NCBI GenBank assembly: GCA_031290715.1 | Contig: JAITNA010000078.1 | Span: 1 to 13,738 of the forward strand | DNA: 13,738 nt | Reading direction: 5' to 3' | Source: Eubacteriales Family XIII. Incertae Sedis bacterium | GTDB taxonomy: Bacteria > Bacillota > Clostridia > Peptostreptococcales > Anaerovoracaceae | Shown here: in pieces, positions 8,001 to 13,622 of the stretch | Layout: each line of letters opens with the position of its first letter | How positions within the stretch are numbered: the stretch's first letter is position 1 | Position numbers and translations under genes: made by a program | Notes under the pieces: generated by a model | The model's database searches: none | What the model was told of the DNA's origin: nothing | What the model saw: only the letters and a program-made list of their open reading frames with translations

Positions 8001-8749
8001 CCGCGGCGTCCGCGATGTACAAAACGGTCATGAGCCGCGTCGTGGAGGGCGACGATCAGGGGAGTTTCCCCGAAAAGCCCGAGAATGTCGTGGTCGCGAC
8101 GGTGAGCGGCCATACCGACTATTTTATCGCCGGCACCGTACCCGAAAAGATCGATTACGGCGTAGAAGAAGTCGACATTTGTATCGACTCCGGTTTCCGC
8201 GCGACGCCCTGGTGTCCCAACCACGAACTGCGGAAATTCAGCACCCTCAACGCCAAGAGTCAGGAGGAGCTTGATTCAAACAAAGCCCCGGAGTTCTACT
8301 GCAACCTCCACAACTTGGACTCGGCGCAGTTCCCCAATGATCCAAACACGCCGATCGACGTGAATTTCGGCAAGAAGGAAGTCCCCAATCTCGTCGGGAA
8401 GTCGCTCACGGAAGCGCAAAATGATCTGATTGCCATCGGCCTCAAAATCGGAACCATCAAACAGGCCTACAGCCCGACGGTTGCGGCGAATATCGTCTTG
8501 ACGCAGGACTATGCCGCGGGGGCCTTCCTCGACGCGGAAACAGCCGTGAACATCACCATCAGCAAAGGCCCGGACCCTGCCACGGTAATACCGCCCACAC
8601 CGCCCACACCCGATCCCGGCGGGGGCGGCGGCACACCCGGCGGGGGCGGCGGATCGCCCGGCGGCGTAGGGGGGGCGGGGGCCTTGCTCGGCTTCGGCTC
8701 TTTCGCGTCCATACTCGGTGCTTTCCTGATCCGGAGATTTATCCTATAA
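5084..8749 (+). CDS. Class A penicillin-binding protein (transglycosylase/transpeptidase) with PASTA domain
   Basis: Bifunctional cell-wall synthase that polymerises lipid II and cross-links peptidoglycan. It is 1221 aa, much longer than the usual 700-900. Order: acidic low-complexity cytoplasmic tail (about 1-125, with TAANLAD twice), a Lys/Arg-rich stretch (about 130-172), a membrane helix (about 180-204), GT51 transglycosylase with catalytic E263 in AVEDKTFW and E341 in KEEILTAYLN, and a linker. The transpeptidase follows with STMK (S732, K735), SIN (803-805) and KTGT (935-938), then a Cys-bearing region, one PASTA domain (about 1100-1163), a Pro/Gly-rich stretch and a hydrophobic C-terminal tail ending in RRFIL. 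All catalytic motifs are present. The start is TTG at 5084, seven bases after AAGGAG; no in-frame ATG lies nearby. Single-gene unit with its own promoter and terminator. Confidence 0.95.
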   Translation: MDNKEPTNTDDFSKKFDALEEEFRTMHGTLREEPDPWSDLLSELTDTGADDTAANLADGPQKETAPDTDGPADSPAADPDGSALDDFYTVTAANLADDPEADPAKEAMMPTAATAEAAPEESKPPSDDRMAMRRDRRSKNGRSGGKTDAGSRKEAAVRSKSRRSKKGRKKQPIGARIAKWFLSVVLILILVVFTAGFLYLYGIIKDLPDHDPTQIQKDLKRMSTIYDDEGLPIRDIYLDEGQRTLVTYDQIPQNLVNAFIAVEDKTFWTHKGFNIVRILGAIKESVTSGEGVTGASGVSTITQQLARNIWLTDIRSVRTLDRKVKEAYYARDLEENLSKEEILTAYLNTISLGNHSYGIASAAKSYFDKDIEDIDLIESAALAALPQEPSKYSMITTLTPGEVSADDPRILLTTSQYIFLYNDAAEPRIKLVLNLMLEQGFITQAEYNAASAENIRDHLHPHELEGDSNTAYFTDYLITDLAEDLLETMPDLLDMDEAIQMVYSGGLEIHSTLSTRIQNIVSEEVENPANFPGVRPTKDRSGNILDENYHVLLFSYDSLFQTREDGPWFGLTDEEFDILEDGSMVVYAGHRLGIYKTTSAAGNEIALEFKDFYSQQPDGVFYMTKGGIISIPSEYKSIAMTVNDAGETVETDHLLLSAEFLQSEDNIFTVDENGTYWIPPTKFNLRQAIIQPQTAAVILEHHTGYIKAMTGGRGVTGQMNYNRTLSPRQPGSTMKPLGTYGPAIEMSANKEPVGSEIPTFGTYWSPISIIIDEAMTYNGKVWPENWYRSYRSAQTLRSSIEQSINVNAVKVQLAVGDQRSVTFLKKLGITTVVEEGDRNDLNPAALALGGMTRGLTPLQSSSAYGTFANAGVHIDPISYTLVTDRRGNVILEGKPKSTQAMDPGTAFIVNDMLRTTVANGIANRAQLPGVPVAGKTGTSSENYDAWFVGNTPKYSAAFWIGCDVQIDMSAGSAAASAMYKTVMSRVVEGDDQGSFPEKPENVVVATVSGHTDYFIAGTVPEKIDYGVEEVDICIDSGFRATPWCPNHELRKFSTLNAKSQEELDSNKAPEFYCNLHNLDSAQFPNDPNTPIDVNFGKKEVPNLVGKSLTEAQNDLIAIGLKIGTIKQAYSPTVAANIVLTQDYAAGAFLDAETAVNITISKGPDPATVIPPTPPTPDPGGGGGTPGGGGGSPGGVGGAGALLGFGSFASILGAFLIRRFIL

Positions 8750-8818
8750 GCCCTATAGTGCTATTTATAGATTATCACGATCCTCGGCGACTTCACACGA
8801 ACAACAACAAACAGCAAA

Positions 8819-8838
8819 GGCGGGTCCGCAGACCCGCC
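8819..8838. terminator. Bidirectional rho-independent terminator between PBP gene and etfA
   Basis: GGCGGGTC (8819-8826), loop CGCA and GACCCGCC (8831-8838) form a perfect 8-bp stem. On the plus side it is followed by a T-rich TTACCTTTTCTTCTTCTT; on the minus side by TTTGCTGTTTGTTGTTG. It therefore suits both the PBP transcript and the convergent etf operon. Confidence 0.8.
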
Positions 8839-8871
8839 TTACCTTTTCTTCTTCTTCCACTGTCAGCCGTA

Positions 8872-8900
8872 GCTTGCACTGCGGCTGAAGCCGCGCAAGC
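8872..8900. repeat. Strong imperfect inverted repeat (12 bp stem)
   Basis: GCTTGC (8872-8877), a three-base bulge, GCGGCT (8881-8886), GA, AGCCGC (8889-8894) and GCAAGC (8895-8900) pair into one long hairpin. It has no T tract, so it does not look like an ordinary terminator. A competing pairing CAGCCG (8864-8869)/CGGCTG (8882-8887) is also possible. Confidence 0.55.
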
Positions 8901-8941
8901 CTGGCAGACGTGGTACAACGACGCTGAAGCGCCTGTACCAC

Positions 8942-9003
8942 TGTCATTCCCGCGTTGCTCGCAGGGCAATCCCGGGAATCCGGTGCCCCTCCGGATTCTC
9001 GGG
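8942..9003. repeat. REP-like palindromic element beside the etfA stop codon
   Basis: CCCGGGAATCCGG (8971-8983) and CCGGATTCTCGGG (8991-9003) form a 13-bp stem with one G-T pair and a 7-base loop, ending 11 bases from the etfA stop. Its left flank TGTCATTCCCGCG (8942-8954) is identical to the start of the element at 13623, and ATTCCCG (8946-8952) can alternatively pair with CGGGAAT (8973-8979). Together these suggest a dispersed, structured intergenic repeat. Confidence 0.6.
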
Positions 9004-9013
9004 ACGCTTCGCG

Positions 9014-10309
9014 CTACTCTCCCGTCCGATCCAATGTCGCCTCGTACAGCACCTCGGCCATATCCCATTCCGCGATAATCTCCGGAACCACCTTGTACAG
9101 ATCGCCCACGATGCCGTAGTCCGCCACCTCAAAGATCGGGGCGTCGGGGTCCTTGTTGACCGCGATGATCATATCTGACGTCTGCATACCGGCCAAGTGC
9201 TGAATCGCGCCCGAAATGCCGCAAGCAAAATAAATCTTCGGCTTGACCGTCGTCCCCGTCTGTCCGACCTGATGCGAATGGTCGATCCATCCCGCGTCCA
9301 CAGCCGCCCTTGACGAGCCGACCACGCCGCCGACCTTTTCGGCCAAGCTCTCAATGAGCTTGAATCCCTCGGAATTGCCAAGCCCTCTGCCGCCGGAGCA
9401 GATGATGTCCGCGTCCGTCAGGGAAACGATCTCTTTCGCGCTCTTGACCACATCCACGACCTCGATACGGATATCCGCCGCCGAAAGCCGCGGCGCGACC
9501 TTGACGGTTTCGCCCGCCGCCGCCGCGTTCCGTTCCCGGCGCGTCATGACGCCCGGCCGGACCGTCGCCATCTGCGGCCGCGTATTGGGCGTGATAATGG
9601 TCGCCATCAGGTTGCCGCCGAAAGCCGGCCGCGTCTGTTTGAGGCCCTTGTCCTCGGACGCGGGGTCGAGATCCGAAGTATCCTGCGTCGTATACTTGTC
9701 CGCGTATTCGATATAACTGGACACCTTGACGTCGAGCCGCGTACAATCCGCCGTCAGCCCCGTGCCGCAGCGGGCCGCCACGCGGGGCGCCAGATCGCGC
9801 CCGATGTGCGTCGCGCCGAAGAGCACGATTTCGGGCTTCCGCTCCGAAACGAGGTCCGCAATGACCTTTGTATAGCCGTCCGTCGTATATTTCCCGAGCA
9901 GACCGTCCTCGATCACGTAGACGCCGTCCGCCCCGTATTCAAAACATTCCTGCGCAAGGCCAAAGACCTGATCTCCGACGAGAACCGCGTAGACCTTCGT
10001 GTCCGGGCCGATCTCGCGCGCGAGCCTGCGGCCCTCGCCGATCAGCTCAAGCGCCACATTCATGATCTTCCCGCCGCGCTGCTCCGCAAAGACCCATACG
10101 TTCTTGTACGCGGAAAGGTCCGTCGCGGCGACTTCTTTTTCATCCGAGAAGATCGCGTCAACGGGGCAGACGGGGACGCACTGCTTGCACGCCGTGCATT
10201 TGCCGTTAATGACCGCAAGCTTTCCGTCCATATCGATGGCTTCGAAGGGACAGACTTTCACACATTGCTTGCAGCCTATACATTTTTCACTGATTACATT
10301 GATAGCCAC
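9014..10309 (-). CDS. etfA: Electron transfer flavoprotein alpha subunit with N-terminal 2x[4Fe-4S] ferredoxin domain
   Basis: 431 aa, about 100 longer than a plain EtfA because of an N-terminal ferredoxin domain with two CxxCxxCxxxCP motifs (C10, C13, C16, C20 and C38, C41, C44, C48). The rest is EtfA: an N-terminal alpha/beta domain (VWVFAEQRGGKIMNVALELIGEGRRLA) and the C-terminal FAD domain with GGRGLGNSEGF, SRAAVDAGWIDHSHQVGQTG and ISGAIQHLAGMQTSD. The known proteins with this layout are the Etf subunits of bifurcating complexes such as CarE (caffeyl-CoA reductase) and LctC (lactate dehydrogenase). The fused clusters probably pass electrons to or from ferredoxin. GTG start at 10309, seven bases after GGGAGG, 15 bp after etfB. 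Last gene of the three-gene operon, ending at the REP-like element. Confidence 0.95.
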   Translation of the reverse strand: MAINVISEKCIGCKQCVKVCPFEAIDMDGKLAVINGKCTACKQCVPVCPVDAIFSDEKEVAATDLSAYKNVWVFAEQRGGKIMNVALELIGEGRRLAREIGPDTKVYAVLVGDQVFGLAQECFEYGADGVYVIEDGLLGKYTTDGYTKVIADLVSERKPEIVLFGATHIGRDLAPRVAARCGTGLTADCTRLDVKVSSYIEYADKYTTQDTSDLDPASEDKGLKQTRPAFGGNLMATIITPNTRPQMATVRPGVMTRRERNAAAAGETVKVAPRLSAADIRIEVVDVVKSAKEIVSLTDADIICSGGRGLGNSEGFKLIESLAEKVGGVVGSSRAAVDAGWIDHSHQVGQTGTTVKPKIYFACGISGAIQHLAGMQTSDMIIAVNKDPDAPIFEVADYGIVGDLYKVVPEIIAEWDMAEVLYEATLDRTGE

Positions 10310-10324
10310 TGTACGGCCTCCCTT

Positions 10325-11128
10325 CTAAATCACATGCTTGGATTTCAGCCCGATCAAAAGCTGATCGACGACGTCTTTCTCGCTATCGCCCTCAAGAACC
10401 GTACCCTGCCCTTTCGGCGCGGGCGTAAAGGAACGATAGACCTTTGTCGGGGACGCGTCGAGCCCGACTTCCGTGTCCGCGTTGACGCCCAGATCGGCGG
10501 CGCCCCAAACAGGAATCTCTTTCTTCACCGCGTCAAAAATCCCGCCGATCGACATATAGCGCGGGCTGTTCAACTCCTTGATCGTCGTCAGCATACAAGG
10601 CGTCTGTATCTTGATCAGCTCGTAGCCGTCCTCAAGCGCCCGTTTAACGGTAATGTTCTTTTGATCCTCCGCGAGTTCAAATTCCGAAACGTAAGTGACT
10701 TGGGGGAGATTCAGCTTTTCGGCAATCTGAGGGCCGACCTGCGCCGTATCCCCGTCGATGGCTTGCCGTCCCGCAAAGATGAGATCGAACACGCCGATCT
10801 TTTCGATGGCGGCGGCGAGCGCGTTGGACGTAGCCCACGTATCGGATCCGCCAAGCGCGCGGTCAGAAGCCAGTACAGCCTCGTCGGCGCCCATGGCCAG
10901 ACATTCGATGAGCATATCCTTTGCTTGCGGCGGTCCCATCGTGACGACCGTGATGTGGGTATCGGGATACTGATCTTTGATTTTCAACGCTTCCTCGAGC
11001 GCGTTCGCGTCGTCGTGGTTGAGAATGCTCGGAACGCCCTCCCGAATGAGCGTTTTCTTGACCGGATCGATCTTGATCTCGTTGGTATCCGGTACCTGCT
11101 TTGCGCAAACGATGATTTTAAGTGCCAT
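10325..11128 (-). CDS. etfB: Electron transfer flavoprotein beta subunit
   Basis: The 267-aa partner of EtfA. Family features: N-terminal KIIVCAKQVPDTNEIKID, NHDDANALEEAL, VVTMGPPQAKDMLIECLAMGADEAVL, and the nucleotide-binding FAGRQAIDGDTAQVGPQIAEKL, followed by IKELNSPRYMSI. In bifurcating Etfs this subunit holds the FAD that splits electrons from NADH; in ordinary Etfs the site holds AMP. Which applies here cannot be read directly, but the ferredoxin domain on EtfA favours bifurcation. The ATG at 11128 follows AAGGAGG by eight bases and fits the family N-terminus; the same frame is open to 11200, but that would overlap the upstream dehydrogenase gene and adds non-homologous residues. It starts 13 bp after the dehydrogenase stop. 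Confidence 0.95.
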   Translation of the reverse strand: MALKIIVCAKQVPDTNEIKIDPVKKTLIREGVPSILNHDDANALEEALKIKDQYPDTHITVVTMGPPQAKDMLIECLAMGADEAVLASDRALGGSDTWATSNALAAAIEKIGVFDLIFAGRQAIDGDTAQVGPQIAEKLNLPQVTYVSEFELAEDQKNITVKRALEDGYELIKIQTPCMLTTIKELNSPRYMSIGGIFDAVKKEIPVWGAADLGVNADTEVGLDASPTKVYRSFTPAPKGQGTVLEGDSEKDVVDQLLIGLKSKHVI

Positions 11129-11141
11129 TGTGCCGTCCTCC

Positions 11142-12284
11142 TTACCTTCCGAATACCGAACCGGCGATGACCAACTTTTGCGCCTCGGTCGTGCCTTCAT
11201 AGATTTCTGTAATCTTGGCGTCCCTCATCATGCGCTCCACCGGATAGTCCCTTGTATAGCCGTAGCCGCCGTGAAGCTGAACGCACTTTGTCGTCGTTTC
11301 CATCGCGACCTCCGACGCAAAATACTTCCCCATCGCGGCGTATTGCCCGTATGGCAGATGCTGATCTTTCAGGTAGGCCGCCTTGTACAGAATCAGCCGC
11401 GCGGCTTCGATCTTCGTCGCAAGCTCCGCCACGATGAAACGCAGCGGATCCATGTCGGCGAGTCTGCGTCCGAATTGTTTCCTCGCTTTCATGTAATCGA
11501 CTGTCACATCGAGAGCCCCCTGCGCGATGCCGAGAGCCTGAGCCCCGATCCCGATCCGGCCGCCGTCAAGCGTGGACATCGCGACCTTGAAACCGTCGCC
11601 GGGTTTGCCCAGGATATTCTCTTTCGGAACCTTCACATTCTGAAACACGAGCTCTGCCGTCGACGACGCGCAGATACCGAGTTTGTCCTCGATCTTGCCG
11701 ATCGAAAAACCTTCAAAAGCCTTTTCCACAATGAAAGCCGAAATGCCGCGTGTTTTCTTCGCCTTGTCCGTCATCCCCATGATCACAAAGGTTTCGGCGA
11801 CACCGCCGTTCGTAATGAAGATCTTCGAGCCGTTGAGCAGCCAGTGGTCCCCCATATCGACGGCCCGCGTCTGCTGCCCGGCCGCATCCGTTCCCGCGTT
11901 CGGCTCGGTCAGCCCGAAGCCGCCGAGTTTCTTTCCGGAGCAAAGGTCGGGCAGATATTTGGCCTTCTGCTCCTCCGTACCATAGTTGAAGATCGGCCAC
12001 GCGCAAAGCGACGTGTGCGCGGAACAGATAACGCCCGTCGTCGCGCAGACACGCGAGAGTTCTTCGACCGTGATGGTATAGGACATATTATCCCCCCCGG
12101 CGCCCGAAAGTTCCTTTGGAAAAGGGATACCGAGCATGCCGAGCTTCGCCATCTTTTCGACATTTTCAGCCGGGAATCTATGCTCCTTATCGATGTCGGC
12201 CGCGATGGGCTCGACCTCGTTAACAGCAAACTCCCTCACCATCTTCCTGACAAATTCCTGTTCCTTTGTCAACTTGAAATCCAT
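11142..12284 (-). CDS. Acyl-CoA dehydrogenase, short-chain/butyryl-CoA dehydrogenase type (CarC-like)
   Basis: FAD enzyme that reduces enoyl-CoA or oxidises short acyl-CoA, exchanging electrons with the Etf encoded next to it. It is 380 aa, the normal length. The N-terminal helical domain begins MDFKLTKEQEFVRKMVREFA. The middle domain has the first family signature GLTEPNAGTDAAG, and the C-terminal domain has the second, QLHGGYGYTRDYPVERMMRD, followed by EIYEGTTEAQ with the catalytic Glu at 363. ATG at 12284 follows GGAGG by seven bases. It is the first gene of the operon with etfB and etfA. The order dehydrogenase-etfB-etfA(ferredoxin) matches carCDE. No thiolase, crotonase or hydroxyacyl-CoA dehydrogenase is present, so the substrate (crotonyl-, acryloyl-, aryl-acryloyl-CoA or another) is open. 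Confidence 0.93.
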   Translation of the reverse strand: MDFKLTKEQEFVRKMVREFAVNEVEPIAADIDKEHRFPAENVEKMAKLGMLGIPFPKELSGAGGDNMSYTITVEELSRVCATTGVICSAHTSLCAWPIFNYGTEEQKAKYLPDLCSGKKLGGFGLTEPNAGTDAAGQQTRAVDMGDHWLLNGSKIFITNGGVAETFVIMGMTDKAKKTRGISAFIVEKAFEGFSIGKIEDKLGICASSTAELVFQNVKVPKENILGKPGDGFKVAMSTLDGGRIGIGAQALGIAQGALDVTVDYMKARKQFGRRLADMDPLRFIVAELATKIEAARLILYKAAYLKDQHLPYGQYAAMGKYFASEVAMETTTKCVQLHGGYGYTRDYPVERMMRDAKITEIYEGTTEAQKLVIAGSVFGR

Positions 12285-12367
12285 ATGCTTACCTCCTGCA
12301 AGTCAAAAAAGAGTTCATTCTGTGCCGCCTCTCTCACCCCATCGGATGAAACAACACCAACCCTTAT

Positions 12368-12395
12368 ATTATAAAGGAAATAACAAGATTAGCAA
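12368..12395 (-). promoter_or_regulatory. SigA-type promoter for the acyl-CoA dehydrogenase-etfBA operon
   Basis: On the minus strand TTGCTA (12395-12390) is followed after 16 bp by a perfect TATAAT (12373-12368). The transcript would start near 12361, giving a leader of about 77 nt before the ATG at 12284. No terminator-like hairpin was seen in that leader. Confidence 0.65.
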
Positions 12396-12412
12396 GCCGT
12401 TTCACCCCATAA

Positions 12413-12441
12413 AATTGTATACAATTCGCAATACAATTCGC
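12413..12441. promoter_or_regulatory. Candidate operator: 14-bp palindrome plus 11-bp direct repeat
   Basis: AATTGTATACAATT (12413-12426) is a perfect palindrome. Overlapping it, ATACAATTCGC occurs at 12419-12429 and again at 12431-12441, one turn of helix apart. The block lies 18-46 bp upstream of the -35 of the dehydrogenase operon and also upstream of the divergent DUF3791 cassette, so it could control either. The TGT-AT-ACA core fits the general T-G-T-N-A-C-A pattern of GntR/FadR-type sites; the actual regulator is unknown and is not encoded in the window. Confidence 0.5.
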
Positions 12442-12466
12442 CATCCCCTTGCTTCCCATGCGGAGA

Positions 12467-12472
12467 TATAAT
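12467..12472 (+). promoter_or_regulatory. Possible -10 element for the DUF3791-DUF3990 cassette
   Basis: A perfect TATAAT lies 50 bp before the ATG at 12523. No convincing -35 is found at 16-18 bp; TTGCTT (12449-12454) is only 12 bp away. The call rests on the hexamer and its position. Confidence 0.35.
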
Positions 12473-12522
12473 AAAATAAAGGCAAAACGGCGGCAGCGAG
12501 GACAAAAACAACAGGTTTTCAT

Positions 12523-12741
12523 ATGTACAACAAAGACATTGCAACGATGATCAAGATCGAACAGTTCGAACTGTTCAAGGGGCGCACGGGCAAAACGGCC
12601 GCGGAAGTCGGGCAATTGTTCAAGCGGTACGGCGTTTTTGATTACATGGACGATGCCTATGAGTTTCTGCATATTCAAGGCGCACTGGCTACCTACGAGG
12701 ATATCGCCGCCTACATTCGGGCGCAAAGCAAAGTATCATGA
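12523..12741 (+). CDS. DUF3791 domain-containing small protein
   Basis: 72 aa, soluble, mostly helical. The pattern IEQFELFKGRTGKTAAEVGQLFKRYGVFDYMDDAYEFLHIQGALATYEDIAAYI fits DUF3791: a helix, the LFKRYGVFDY motif (about 32-41), then a YEFLHIQG motif (about 46-53) and a final helix. DUF3791 proteins are usually encoded beside DUF3990 proteins, as here; their role is not established, and an antitoxin or partner function is inference. The ATG at 12523 has only a weak CAGG site seven bases upstream. Its TGA overlaps the ATG of the next gene (ATGA at 12738-12741), which implies translational coupling. Confidence 0.82.
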   Translation: MYNKDIATMIKIEQFELFKGRTGKTAAEVGQLFKRYGVFDYMDDAYEFLHIQGALATYEDIAAYIRAQSKVS

Positions 12742-13289
12742 CCATTTTGCAAAGCGAAAAGCTGCTCTATCATACAAGCTGCATGCTGATTGAGCAAATT
12801 GATTTGGAACAATGCAAAAAGACCAACGATTTCGGACGCGGTTTTTATCTCACGACATCGAAAGACCAGGCGTTGCGTTTTGTCAATGCCGCGTTGCGAA
12901 AAGGCGGCGAGGGTTTGTCGTCGGGTTGCATTCTTTCTTACACATTCGAGCAAATCGATTCCTTGCGCGCTTATGAGTTCCAAACCACAGACGCCGAGTG
13001 GCTGCACTGTATTTGCGGGCATCGGAGAGGAATAGAGCAGATCACCGCTTTATGGGAATCGTATGATGTGCTTGCGGGCAAGGTCGCGAATGACGACACA
13101 AACGCAACACTCACCTTTTATCTGAATGGCGCATACGGGGAGGTCGGTTCCGAAGATGCCGTTGCGGCTGCGCTCAGGCAGTTGCGCCCTGAAGTTTTAG
13201 AAAATCAAATATGTCTGAAAACGCAGTCAGCAGTGAACTGTTTGAAGTTTGCCGGATACGAAAAGGCGGCGAAATATGAACGCGGTTAA
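12738..13289 (+). CDS. DUF3990 domain-containing protein (ADP-ribosyltransferase-like fold)
   Basis: 183 aa, no signal peptide or membrane segment. Family landmarks: LLYHTS with H12, the DFGRGFYLTTSKDQALRF segment (31-48, with Y37), DAEWLHCICGHR (85-96), DVLAGKVANDDTNATLTFYLNG (110-131) and QICLKTQSAVNCLKF near the C-terminus. The H...GxGFY-T...A pattern resembles NAD-dependent ADP-ribosyltransferases, and DUF3990 has been placed with that fold. Activity and target are not known to me; toxin or modifying-enzyme roles are inference. The ATG overlaps the previous stop (ATGA) with no clear ribosome site, so translation probably depends on the upstream gene. Its 3' end overlaps the next gene by 14 bp. 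The cassette is less GC-rich than its surroundings (29 of 60 bases in 12841-12900), suggesting acquisition by transfer. Confidence 0.82.
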   Translation: MTILQSEKLLYHTSCMLIEQIDLEQCKKTNDFGRGFYLTTSKDQALRFVNAALRKGGEGLSSGCILSYTFEQIDSLRAYEFQTTDAEWLHCICGHRRGIEQITALWESYDVLAGKVANDDTNATLTFYLNGAYGEVGSEDAVAAALRQLRPEVLENQICLKTQSAVNCLKFAGYEKAAKYERG

Positions 13290-13527
13290 CACAGACAAAT
13301 ATCAGTTGGCCTTGGCTTACGTTATCAAAATGGTCGCGGAACGAATCGCGAAAACCCACGCTTGGACGATCAACCGAACCCTTGAAGAAATCTCCCAGTT
13401 GGACATCTTCGACCGATTGTCGGATGTGGATTCCGCGCTTTGGACTGAGAATCCCGTTGATCTTGCGGAAATGATTGAAACGGAGCTGTGCGGGGAAAAA
13501 CTCGCCCCTGAATTGTTTTTTATGTGA
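13276..13527 (+). CDS. Small helical protein of the DUF3990 cassette (DUF3791-like)
   Basis: 83 aa, starting MNAVNTDKYQLALAYVIKMVAERIA. The spacing of a first helix (LALAYVIKMVAERIA), a middle LEEISQLDIFDRL segment and an acidic end (DLAEMIETEL) recalls the DUF3791 layout, but the match is distant and by eye only. Small proteins of this type commonly accompany DUF3990 genes. The ATG at 13276 was chosen because AAGGCGG lies six bases upstream; an in-frame TTG at 13249 would add nine residues without a good ribosome site. It overlaps the DUF3990 gene by 14 bp, so all three genes form one translationally linked unit. Its TGA stop lies at the start of the inverted repeat beginning at 13526. Confidence 0.7.
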   Translation: MNAVNTDKYQLALAYVIKMVAERIAKTHAWTINRTLEEISQLDIFDRLSDVDSALWTENPVDLAEMIETELCGEKLAPELFFM

Positions 13528-13580
13528 CACAAAGGGGACGACACAAAGGGGGCAAGACAAATGAACCGTCCCCTTTTGTC
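13526..13580. repeat. Inverted/direct repeat of the GACACAAAGGGGACG type; possible terminator
   Basis: GACACAAAGGGGACG (13526-13540) can pair with CGTCCCCTTTTGTC (13567-13580) with one bulged base. A second direct copy of the core, ACACAAAGGGGG, follows at 13541-13552 inside the loop. GACAAA (13556-13561) can also pair with TTTGTC (13575-13580). The repeat starts within the stop codon of the last cassette gene. I recall similar sequences as dispersed repeats, some near REP-associated transposases, but no transposase is present here. A short GGCGC-TTAC-GCGCC hairpin follows (13591-13604). Confidence 0.55.
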
Positions 13581-13622
13581 TTCGGCTAATGGCGCTTACG
13601 CGCCCCGCGCCCCGCTAACTAC

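Noticed and set aside
6923..8224. 433-aa minus-strand ORF opposite the PBP transpeptidase domain
   Set aside because: Antisense to intact catalytic motifs; composition is typical of a shadow frame.
9806..11170. 454-aa plus-strand ORF opposite etfA/etfB
   Set aside because: Antisense to two confidently identified genes; Arg/Leu-rich, no recognisable domain and no ribosome site. A GC-rich codon shadow.
11129..11200. 24-residue N-terminal extension of EtfB
   Set aside because: Overlaps the dehydrogenase gene and adds residues before the conserved MALKIIVCAKQV start, which has its own AAGGAGG site.
10977..12374. 465-aa plus-strand ORF opposite etfB and the acyl-CoA dehydrogenase
   Set aside because: Antisense shadow with no family features; it crosses the operon promoter region.
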